In this document: positions 1-9,060 of the stretch, piece after piece
Layout: each line of letters begins with the position of its first letter
Numbering within the stretch: position 1 is the stretch's first letter
Assembly: GCA_026545765.1 (NCBI GenBank)
Contig: CM048840.1
Span: forward strand, 3,307,265-3,371,264
Source: Plantago major
Lineage: Eukaryota; Streptophyta; Magnoliopsida; Lamiales; Plantaginaceae
DNA length: 64,000 bases
Reading direction: 5' to 3'
The notes under the pieces: model-generated
Databases searched by the model: none
Told to the model about the DNA's origin: nothing
Seen by the model: the letters and a program-made list of their open reading frames with translations, nothing else
Made by a program: the position numbers and the translations under genes

Positions 1-240
1 TGTTTTCAAATAAAGGTCAAATGCTACAGTCAACTGTATTGGTAGAGTCATGTAATACAGTCCAACTGTATTAGTAGAGTTAAGTAATACAGTCCGACTG
101 TATTGGTAGAGTCATGTAATACAGTCCAACTGTATTAGTAGAGTTAAGTAATACAGTACGACTGTATTGGCAGAATTATAAATTCAGTCGGACTGCGTGT
201 GAAAGTGATTGGCCTTTTTATGAATAAAAGTGTTTGATTA
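1..240 (+). repeat. Left terminal inverted repeat with 32-bp palindromic units
   Basis: Units recur at exactly 32-bp spacing (ACTG at 33, 65, 97, 129, 161). Two unit types alternate (GGTAGAGTCATG versus AGTAGAGTTAAG spacers), giving a 64-bp higher-order repeat. Each unit junction is a palindrome such as AATACAGTCCGACTGTATT. The inner part (190-240) is unique sequence that is also conserved in the right repeat. Confidence 0.85.
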
Positions 241-1616
241 GTTTCTCCTTGTTATCTATCCTAATATGCAGAGTGGCATTACCCATGTAGAGTAGTTAGA
301 CCGTTTGTGTATGTGAGGTGATCGAGTTTGGATCGTCATTTTAATCGAGTTGGAATAATATTCATTTTAATCCACCTACCTTTTACAACTCAATTAAAAT
401 TTGAATTGAAGGCTGAGCGGTGAAGAGAAGTAGATCCAAATCGTAATCTTGGGAGAAAAACGGACGAAAGAGAGAAGGAAGCGAAAGCAGCCGGAAGAGC
501 TGTATGGTTTTTGTTTGCAATTAGGAAATTGCAACATTCCACACCAAAGTATTCACATTTTAACTTGACGTCATATGCTATTTCTTTTGTCATAAAAATT
601 GCATAGACTTGCACTTTTTCGACATTTTCATACTTGGAAGTTGGAATGGTAAGAACTCATGATGTCGTATTAAGCGTTTGCAATTTTTCCCTTTCTAACA
701 CCTAAAATATTATAAATAAATAATGATTTAATGCTGACTAGATAAACTAAAATGATTTGGTATGGAATCAAAATTATGACTTAAATATATGGATTTTTTT
801 TAGCCAAATACTCTTTGGTAAATATGTTGTATGTGTAATAAAAATGCAAGTTTAGGAAAAGCATAGGACCCTGGTTGCAAATGTTTGGATACTTATAATT
901 TTATGCAGAAATTCATTTTGGCCCTCAAACTTTATAATTACCCTATGTATGTTTTCCTCACCCTCTAAATTTTATACATTTGTGTTAATTGTCCATAAAT
1001 TTAAGATTAATTTCATGTGGAGGATGGCCCTCAAACTATATAATTACCCTATGTATGTATGTGATTGATGATGTCAAATTCCGTATAACTGTTACCACAA
1101 ATGACTATGTCTTCTAATTATCCAGAATATCAAAAAGTAACTATAACTCGAGTAGTTGATGGTTAGATTTTACCCATTTTGTCGTCGGTGATGATTTAAC
1201 AGTGAATTCAAGGAAGGTCCTTGTGATGTTACGAATACATTCAAATTTTTACAAAATATAATGGATGAGAGGAGGTATTATTATTTATTATTATTATCAG
1301 ATATTTACAAAACCCACCCCTCCAAGATTGCCACTTTGCATATTCATACCCGCTGTTTGAACAATTAAAAAAACCTCCATTACGTTTTCAAATTAATTAC
1401 ATATACACCCAAAAAGTCAAAGATTCCCTATTTTAATTTTATTTTACCATTTCTTTATTTTCCTTTTCTATTTTATCATTTCATTTTAATCATTCAAAAT
1501 AATTATTTCTCCAATTCACATTTTAAACCCTTAATTTTCATTCTTCTCCAAAATTTCTCCTTCTTCTCCAAAACACCTCACTGTAGACGAACGAAATTCG
1601 TCTACTCGAAAGTGAC

Positions 1617-1619
1617 ATA

Positions 1620-1672
<53 letters not shown>
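1617..1672. repeat. TA dinucleotide microsatellite
   Basis: A nearly pure run of alternating T and A, inside the inverted-repeat element. The surrounding 240-1616 stretch is AT-rich, non-coding DNA with no gene I can recognise. It includes a loosely repeated segment starting 'CCCTCAAACT' near 920 and again near 1028. Confidence 0.9.
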
Positions 1673-1679
<7 letters not shown>

Positions 1680-2014
1680 GGCAAAATATAATTTTCTAGT
1701 ATTTTTAGAATTTTACTAAATTAAATTCTAAAATAAAATTGCTAGATTATTTTCTAATATATAAATTTAAATCAAATTATGTCACATGGGTCAACGCGAA
1801 AGTAAATCATGTAAATTGAGCTACATGTGGATAAATTGGGCTACATGTAAATAAATTGGGTCATAGGTGATGGACTAGGGCTCCATATAGTGAAATTGGG
1901 CCAGAAGTAATGGGTTAGGGCTCCATGTGGTGAAATTGGGCTAGAGTAGAAGAGTTGGACCATGGTCTCCTATATTCTAGGGGAATATGCTCTTCTTATG
2001 CCCTTCCAAAGTGT

Positions 2015-2023
2015 TATAAATAG
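2015..2023 (+). promoter_or_regulatory. TATA box of a promoter-like segment inside the inverted-repeat element
   Basis: TATAAATAG is followed by a pyrimidine-rich stretch and then by a long purine-rich leader (2060-2200). Upstream (1800-1945) are irregular repeats of an 'AAATTGGGCT' motif. This layout resembles a plant transcription start or the promoter part of a retroelement LTR, but I cannot identify LTR ends. The longest reading frame downstream (1962-2213) is low-complexity and probably not a protein. Confidence 0.4.
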
Positions 2024-2216
2024 AGGACCCCTTCTTTCATTTCTACACACCAAGCAACACATCAAGAGGAGCATAAGAAGAAGGGGAGCAAGAGAAGAGG
2101 AGCAAAGAGAAGAGCAACAAGCAAGATCAAGAGCAAGAATCACAAGTCTTCTCAAGATCAGCATCAAAGTTCTAGCAAGTATTCAAGAAGTTCATCAACA
2201 AATCCATGAGTAGTCA

Positions 2217-2520
2217 CCGTTTGATCCAAGAAGAAGCCTTAACGCACTTGGAGAAACGTTATTGGAAGATCAACTGCGCCAAAAGGAAGATCAAATCCGA
2301 GAATCCTGACGAAACTCGAGCAAACGTTCTTGAAGTTCATCACCAAGTCTAAGCCAAGACCATCGTTAGATCCAAGATCAAGCTCAAAAGCCCTTGGAGA
2401 AACGTTTACTGCCGGCCAAACTTCCTCTAAAGAAGATCAAAGGCCAAATCCTGCGACGATCTAGAAGCGTTCTTCGTGGAGTTCATCAAATCCCCAAGAA
2501 GTTCGTCATCGCTCGCATCA
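2217..2520 (+). repeat. Diverged 147-bp tandem duplication
   Basis: Two successive segments (about 2217-2365 and 2366-2520) share the same series of blocks: GATCCAAGA, CTTGGAGAAACGTT, GAAGATCAA, an AATCCTG(A/C)GACGA block and GTTCTT..AGTTCATCA. The sequence between the blocks has drifted. No protein function is evident in either segment. Confidence 0.6.
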
Positions 2521-2537
2521 AGCACTCCCAAGTTCAT

Positions 2538-2769
2538 AATCAAACACTTTTATTCATAAAAAGGCCAATCACTTTTACACACGGTCCGACTGAATTTATA
2601 ATTCTGCCAATACAGTCAGACTGTATTACTTAACTCTACTAATACAGTTGGACTGTATTACATGACTCTACCAATAACTGTATTACTTAACTCTACTAAT
2701 ACAGTTGGACTGTATTACATGACTCTACCAATATAGTTGACTGTAACATTTGACCTTTATTTGAAAATA
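2538..2769 (-). repeat. Right terminal inverted repeat with 32-bp palindromic units
   Basis: Reverse complement of positions 1-240, sharing both the palindrome units and the inner unique part. One unit near 2675 has lost about 13 bases of its palindrome compared with the left copy. Confidence 0.85.
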
Positions 2770-4224
2770 CCAAAACACTTTAGGCCTTTTTTTTCAAACT
2801 TGGGTGCAAAATTGGACTATGACACCAATTTTCCCAGCATATTATTATTACCCAACCCTGACCCAACCCATTTACAATAAAATATGATCGGGTAGGGCTG
2901 GGTAAAAGTCCAACACCCAACCCAACCTAACCCGAAATTCAGATCAGACTCCCTTCTATTCTATCACCGTCTCACTTGGTCTCTTCAGCCACATAACAAA
3001 ATCTCCGTCACTCATTGCCTCACTTGGTCTCTTCAGCCTCACGCGATTTCATAGTTGATGCAATCGATCTCAGCTTGATACTATCATCTCTTTTCAGTTG
3101 ATCCTGTCACATAATCCAGATCGATTTGACTAAAATCCAATCTCGAAGAGCAATTTGTCATCTTCTCCAATCTACAGTCTCTCAATTCAGCTGAAACTCT
3201 AAAGGTTTGTCACAGAGAATTTAATTTTGTTTGGGTAAAGAAAATAGAAGATTGGTTTTAGTTTTCTCGGAAAATGACAATTGTAGTTGGATATTGTAGA
3301 AAGGTAATGATTTACATGGATTTCTTGGTCGCAATGAGCTATGACTAGTTTCTATTTAGTTGAATGGTGTAGAAATGTAATGGTTTCAAATCTGATAGTA
3401 ATTGTTTTTTGTTTTCTCGAAAAATGATAATTGTAGTTGGAGGGTTTTGTATCTTCTGCCTTGTTCTAACCGGGTTCCATACTTGAGCTTTTGAGTTAAG
3501 CAATCGCACTAATTTGTAGTGACACTGCGATAAAGAATTTATAATGTTTCAAACATAGCTCTCTCGATAGTTATCTATTAATGATGTAGAATTTCCTCAA
3601 AAGCTATACTATCATGTCTTTGTTATTCGATATTCATGTTAGAATTGCGATATCCATACCAGTCAACATTTTTCCTCTAAACTGAAATTGGGAATACCAC
3701 ATGATCGTACTTCCCTAAGTTCCCACCTTGAAGGTCATTGATTAACTAGTCCATCTTGTAATTAAGTTTCATGCACCATGAATCTAACCATCATCAAGAC
3801 TAAACCATATAGTAATTAAGTTTTGTGCACCGTGAATTTCATTAACTAGTATTGTCTCCAATGATGGATCTCGTCATTCCGACTATTCAATGTGTTTGCT
3901 AAATTAAGTACTTGGATCCTAGTCGATACATTTGTTATGTTTGGTAAAATTGAGTACTCGGACGGATCTCAAGCTTTTTATCGACTGTTCGATACGCTTG
4001 CACATTCATTTCGTATTTTACAAGCTGATGAGACGGCTTATATTTTTATCCTAATCTTTCTTGTGTAGTTTGCTACTGGAACGCTGATTTTCAAAAATCT
4101 CTTCTGAAATGGAAGGTGATGAGAAAGGCTATTGGAAAAGTGTTTCAGAGGTAACTATCAGGATCGCTGACTGATTTTCAAAAATCCCTCACTCTGTATA
4201 TTTAACTATCCTACTCTCTTTGCT
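2770..4224. other. Non-coding, gene-leader-like region
   Basis: No intact gene is seen. Near 2850-2935 there are repeated 'CCCAACCC' and 'GGGTAGGGCTGGG' motifs of the sort found near hAT-type ends, without a confirmed inverted partner. A 22-base piece (TCACTTGGTCTCTTCAGCC core) occurs twice near 2972 and 3023. A possible untranslated exon ends in AAG before GTTTGT near 3204. A possible small coding exon at 4108-4150 starts ATGGAAGGTGATGAG and ends before GTAACT. These may be remains of the 5' part of the mTERF copy that follows. Confidence 0.3.
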
Positions 4225-4760
4225 TTAAAATTTAAAGCCAGAAACGTTGATGAAATTTGTCCACAAGGTTGATGGGGTGGGTGTTGAGAGGGCGTCTAAA
4301 ACACTTCATTTATGTTGTTTGGAGTGTTAGTAAAATGAGTGATATGAATTATGGGCTGAAGTTTATGAGTGATGACATTTGGGGAATTTGGCTTCTCTGA
4401 AGATGATATTTTGAGAGTTTGCAGGAGTCACCCAACACTGCTTTGTAGTTTGTACATCAGGGCATAAGATCAAGGAGGTAAAAGAGGTTTGCTTGAGATG
4501 GGGAGGTGTGATATATCGTGTATTGTTAGATCCCCCAAGTCTTTTACCAACACTGGAGAAAAGGTATATAAGCCACGAGTCCATGTCTAAGATTTTGGAA
4601 AAGAGACATCTGTTATTAGTTATTACCAATTTGGCTTGCTCTTGGAATGCTTTGTTCAATTACCAATGACATCTTTTTCAAGAAATTTGTGCTCCCTATA
4701 TAAATGAATTAGCCAAAGATTCTTTAGTGAAGGCTGCTTTTGTTTCCGATGATGAGATAA
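4225..4760 (+). pseudogene. mTERF-family gene fragment, decayed
   Basis: Reading across several frames on the plus strand recovers the plant mTERF pattern in order: a 'KVDGVGVERASK' stretch near 4268, 'MSDMNYGLKF' near 4335, 'FGFSEDDILRVCRSHP' near 4380-4430, 'LRWGG' near 4495 and 'LEKRYKPRVHVLKILEKR' near 4555-4605, then a 'FFKKFVLPYINELAKDS' tail near 4675-4725. mTERF proteins are helical-repeat nucleic-acid-binding proteins of plastids and mitochondria. Several small indels and in-frame stops separate these blocks, and no complete N-terminus is present, so this is a dead copy of a host gene. The opposite strand carries a 98-residue open frame here, which is a shadow. Confidence 0.75.
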
Positions 4761-4879
4761 GAGCCTCTCACAATGTGTTTGGGTCATTATTTAAACTGAC
4801 AGAGTTTGATCTGAGCAGTATGATGGATAGGTACCTAGACCAGTTTTGGCCATTTAAATTATGCATGTAATTTGTTAGT

Positions 4880-5420
4880 GTTGAGATTAACATGCAATCT
4901 CTTCTTAGTTTACAATCAAACGATCAAACAATCGAACAAAAATGATAACAAATCAACACAAGAGATTACGTATAACTTACATTCTCAGCCTCAGACAGAG
5001 CATAGCAATTAGCAAAGTACAAACTTGTCTACTCCAAACAACATAAAACACCAAGTCTAGTCCTTATTCATTTTGAACTTCATCACAACAAAAACACATA
5101 ACAAATGTAATACAAGAAAGAACAAAATAGAATTGATAAGCTGGAAAAGGGTCGAAGCTGAAGTGAGTGTTACCTGTTAACTGTTAAGAGAGGAGAGCCA
5201 GGTGCCAGAAGATGGAGATCGGCGAGTGGAGGAGGAGAGGTTGCGAATGACGAGTTGAGGAGACGCTGCGGAAGTGCGAACGGAGCGAAGGAGGAGAGGC
5301 TGAGATCGTCGACGGCGAGTGGAGGAAGAGTGCGATCGGCAACGGCGAGTGGAGGAGGACCAGCCGGGCCGATTGAGAGAGAAAGAGAGGACGGCTAGGT
5401 TTAGGAATTAGGAAAAGCGG
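4880..5420 (-). other. Leader-like region, possible 5' exon and intron of an unidentified minus-strand transcript
   Basis: On the minus strand, 5410-5180 is a pyrimidine-rich, GC-rich stretch of the kind found in plant 5' exons. It ends in a good donor, CAG before GTAACACTC near 5173, and is followed by an AT-rich intron-like stretch toward 4880. No coding frame can be defended and I do not know the gene. It may have been the first exon of a gene lost or interrupted further left. Confidence 0.3.
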
Positions 5421-5506
5421 CTGTTCTATTCTATGGATTTTGACAATAATAATAGGGCCCCCTTAATACGTGTCAATCTCACAAGTTCAATTTTATTTTC
5501 ATTTTT

Positions 5507-5754
5507 CTATCCTCGTACAGCTTTCCACTTTAATTTTTTGCAGTTAAATCTTTTTAACTTTAACTACGACTTAATTTTAAACTGCAAATGTAAAATGTTA
5601 AACTTTTATATAAAGAAACTTTAAGGACTGTATTTTCATTATCTAATTTGATTGTACATTTTACATTTGCAGTGTAAGATTAATTCGTAGTTAAAGTTGA
5701 ATAAATTTGACTGCAAAAAGTCAAAGTGGGAGGCTATTTCCGAGACAGAGGAAG
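5507..5754. mobile_element. Stowaway-type MITE (left end worn)
   Basis: The right end, read inward on the minus strand, gives CTTCCTCTGTCTCGGAAATA, the classic plant Stowaway end, followed outward by the dinucleotide TA. The block around 5525-5600 is the inverted partner of 5650-5740 (both contain TTGCAGT and AACTTTAACTACGA in opposite orientation). The left terminal bases are degenerate, so the left boundary is approximate. There is no coding capacity; mobilisation would have relied on a Tc1/mariner transposase elsewhere. Confidence 0.75.
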
Positions 5755-5938
5755 TAGTACTAGAAGATACTCGATGGAGACTAACGGTATCTCACTTTTC
5801 ACTTTTCCTTTATTGGCGTTCGTTTAATAAAATCTCATATCCGAGTAACAAAAAGTAAACTCCATTAATCAATATTGGTCTTACTAAATAACTCTCATAC
5901 ATTTGTCATTCTTTATCATTTATTTACCTTATATCATA

Positions 5939-6171
5939 CTACCTCTGATCTTTTAAAAGTTTATAGGAGACTTTTTTTGAAGCTTTATCAGTAATTACTC
6001 GCAAATTACACACAAAAGGTACAAAAAAAGTTATATTAGTAAAATATACTTAATTTATTTTCATAATATAATTTTATTATATTTTTTGTCGTGTAGTTTG
6101 AGCGTAATTTACGATCAAAGTTAAAAAAAAAAAAAAAGTCTTCTTAGCAAAATTTTAAAAGACCGGGGGAG
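5939..6171. mobile_element. Stowaway-type MITE with TA target duplication
   Basis: The termini are CTACCTCTGATCTTTTAAAA on the left and, in reverse complement, CTCCCCCGGTCTTTTAAAA on the right. Both are flanked by TA (5937-5938 and 6172-6173). The repeats continue inward with GACTTTTTT on both sides. The element is 233 bp and non-coding. It belongs to a different subfamily from the MITE 185 bp to its left. Confidence 0.85.
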
Positions 6172-6324
6172 TAGTATATTGTTTCTATTATTTATCATTT
6201 TTCTACGTTAAACAAACAATTAACTATTGATTCTCTAAAAACTGAGCCGAAAAGAAGTATGATAACATTAACTGAATTGGGAGTATCTCATACTTTATTT
6301 ATTTATTGCGTATTTGTTCAGTAA

Positions 6325-6460
6325 CACTAGATAAACAAGTCTATCCATCGCTAAATAGCGACGGATAGTTACCCGTCGCTAAAATCACCGATCCGTCGTT
6401 ACGGGGCGATCGCTTATCCGTCGCCCCTCTCCGTCTGTAAAACCCAGTTTTTTTGTAGTG
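6325..6460. mobile_element. CACTA terminal fragment
   Basis: This ends in TTTTTTTGTAGTG at 6460, the 3' terminus of a CACTA element. It contains several GCGACGGAT/ATCCGTCGC subterminal units like those of the complete element that begins 275 bp to the right. A weak CACTAG at 6325 could be a worn 5' end, but the flanking triplets (TAA and AGG) do not match. It is probably a deletion derivative or a solo end of the same family. Confidence 0.65.
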
Positions 6461-6775
6461 AGGTTTAACGTTTTATTTGTTGGAAACCCACTATTTTAAA
6501 TTATTAATTTTAAATCATTCTCTTTCTTACTTTTCTACTCTCTCTCCTATACTTTTTTACCTTCTACTTAGTATTTTGTTTTATTTTCCTTAAATTCACA
6601 CAATTTCAAATAATAAATCTAGTTTAAGAACAGAGGTAGCAGTTCACAACTCTTTAGTGACATAAAAAAGACAAGAATACAATACACTTGTCTGCCAAAG
6701 TGCTCAATTTTACAGTGAGTAAGTCTCAATTATACACTACAAGAAAAGCTGGAAAAAACGACGTTATGGGGCGAC

Positions 6776-7075
6776 GGATGAAATCAACGCCCATAACGAC
6801 GATCGCTATCAATGACGGAATCTATCCGTCGCCCGATTGGCGACAGATAATTGTTATCCGTCGCTTATTGGCGACGGATAACGATCGCTAAATTGGCGAC
6901 GGATAATTATTATCCGCCTAAGTTTGACTTTGATAAAAAAAGGAATTTTTTTTTTAAAAAAACCGGGGCGCCGGATAGATCATCCGTCGCTTAACAGCGA
7001 CGGCTACCTATCCGTCGCCACATGTGGCGACGGATCGACTCTGGGCCGACGGATACGTGTCCGTCGGCCCAGAGT
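6776..7075. repeat. CACTA 5' subterminal repeat array
   Basis: Multiple copies of GCGACGGAT and its complement ATCCGTCGC lie in alternating orientation, many as head-to-head pairs. Such arrays are where the accessory CACTA protein binds in En/Spm. The array ends where a transcript-like leader (CTTCTTCCTC-rich, about 7100) begins. Confidence 0.85.
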
Positions 7076-7799
7076 TTCATAATTGAGAGGCGTAATGCCT
7101 CACTTTCTTCCTCTTCTCCTTCTTCTTCCTCATTCTCTTCTTCTCCTCTCTTGGTTTAGGTGAATTCTTCGTTATTACCAATCTTGGTGCCTAATCGAAG
7201 CTAGTGGACAAGGAGTTTGTTTCTTCGATCAATTTCAGATTTCTACCGATTAATCAAGGTATTTTGGCTAAAACCCTAGTTTTTTAAAATTTGGGGATTT
7301 TGTTTATTTTGATTAATTTGAGCAATTATATGTATATATGATAAGTATGTAGTAGTTAGTTTAGTTAATTTGATTAATTATATGTAATTTGTTCAATTTG
7401 ATAGTTAGTTTAATTAATGATATGAATGTATGTAGTATGTTAATTAAGTTTGGTATGTATGAATGTATGTAGTTAGTTTGATTTGTGTGTTAAGTATATA
7501 TAGTTAGTTTAGTTAATTTGATATGTTTGTTAAGTATAGAAGTATGTAGTTTTGATTTGATAAATTTGTATGTTAAGTATGTAATTTGATATGAATATAT
7601 GTAGTAATTCGATATGTATAGAGTAATTAGTTAATTTGATATGTATGTTAAGTATATAATATATGTACTAAGAGGTTGAAATGGTTAAATTATATTCCCA
7701 ATTTTGTAAATATCGAACACTTAATTAATAATTAATTTATAAGCAACATATAATAATTAACAATTAACCTCTACAATCTTCTTATCCGAATTGGAATCG

Positions 7800-9060
7800 A
7801 TCTAATAAATTAAATACGATCTAATCAATTGGAACGTCTCAGGTTAAAAATAAAGTATATATCTGATGAATTCCGACCGTTCATGGATATGCGATAAATG
7901 CAGTAAATGGCGAGTTTGTAGGAGTTTTGTAGAAGGGTTAAAGGTTTCATCTCGTTTGCCATGGGACGTCCGGTTTTGTACAATTGGGGGTTGATAAAGT
8001 GTCCTTGCACATTGGAAACTGCGAAACAAGCAATTTATGACGCTTCTGATGATTCGAGCACTTGCGACGTTATGGATTCATGCACGAGTATCATGTATGG
8101 ATTCATCACGGTGAGAAGCAAATCCATGTCATACCTCAATGGAGGAGAGGCGGGGTTTGGGGCCGCCTATCGAGTGCCTTCGCTTGTCGGAACATGTGCA
8201 TGGTGTATTGGGAGGAGGATGTAGATCTGTTGGAATGCAAGTTCTATGGTAGGAAGCGCCACAAGTGATGAGGAGGGGGGTGCATGAGAATGAGGAGTTT
8301 GATCCGTTTTGTCTCTAGGCTTGTATAACTAGTAATCATTAGTTTATATATATATGAAACCAAACATTATGGTAAAATTGAAGCTGATGTAACTTATATT
8401 ATGTAATGCCGTAACAATTGACTGGAGCTAATATAACTTATATTACGTAGCAATTGATTGAATTATTGTAAAATTGATTTATTATCGTAAATGAAAGAAC
8501 TCGATCTAATGAATTCAAACGTGTCAGGTTATTATCTAATTATTCAATGAATACCGATCGTGGATGGATGTATTGTCGTACTCTCAATGGCAGAGTTCAA
8601 TGGAGTTTTCTGAAAGGGGTTGAAGGTTTCATTGAATTTGCAATGTCAAATCTGGCTTGTGTAAAGGATGGGTTGATAAAGTGTCCTTGTGCAATGAAAC
8701 AGTGCAGAAACAAGCAATACGTGACTCCTAAAGTGGTAGTCCGACTTGAGGAAAAATGGATTCACTGCGTATCGGTATGGAATCATCATGGTGAGGAAGC
8801 AAGACCGAATCAATACATATGACCAATCTGACAACGTGGAAGGAAGAGAAAAATGAACAAGTCGGGAACAATCCCAATCTGAAGGTGATGCTATTCGAGC
8901 TCGAGTCGAACAAATGGTGTCACGATCTTTGTAGGGCGGAGTTCGAGGACCTGACAACCAACATCAAACCGAGGTGGAGGTGGAGGAACCACCGAATCCG
9001 AGGATCGTTGTTTTTTGACTTGTTTTAATCATCAAGGAAGCCGGTTTACCGGGGGTGTAA
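7800..9060 (+). repeat. Diverged tandem duplication of the transposase-associated segment
   Basis: The block at about 7800-8270 (ATCTAATC.AATTGGAACGTCTCAGGTT, then the transposase-associated domain) is repeated at about 8505-8830. Shared landmarks are GTCAGGTT, 'GGGGTTGATAAAGTGTCCTTG' and 'CATCA.GGTGAG.AAGCA'. The second copy keeps a longer open frame than the first. The duplication is old. Confidence 0.6.

Larger units (their letters stand above)
1..2769. mobile_element. Long-inverted-repeat (foldback-like) element, ends made of palindrome arrays
   Basis: The first 240 bases reappear in reverse complement at 2538-2769, so about 2.3 kb of unique DNA sits between terminal inverted repeats of roughly 235 bp. 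Each repeat is built from 32-bp units containing a short palindrome. The outermost matching bases are TTTTCAAATAAAGGTCAAAT. The left end may be cut by the window edge, so no target duplication can be checked. The interior holds a TA microsatellite, a promoter-like stretch with a TATA box and a diverged 147-bp tandem duplication, but no recognisable transposase. Long subterminal arrays suggest a non-autonomous MULE-like or foldback element; the superfamily is not resolved. Confidence 0.75.

Noticed and set aside
1962-2213. 83-residue plus-strand frame rich in Arg/Glu, and its 65-residue antisense shadow
   Set aside because: Low-complexity translation of a purine-rich leader with no conserved motif; the antisense hydrophobic frame is just its complement.
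2846-2935. hAT terminal repeat (GGGTAGGGCTGGG...)
   Set aside because: No matching inverted end or 8-bp duplication found within the next several kilobases.
4363-4659. 98-residue minus-strand frame
   Set aside because: It is the complement of the decayed mTERF coding sequence, which reads well on the plus strand.
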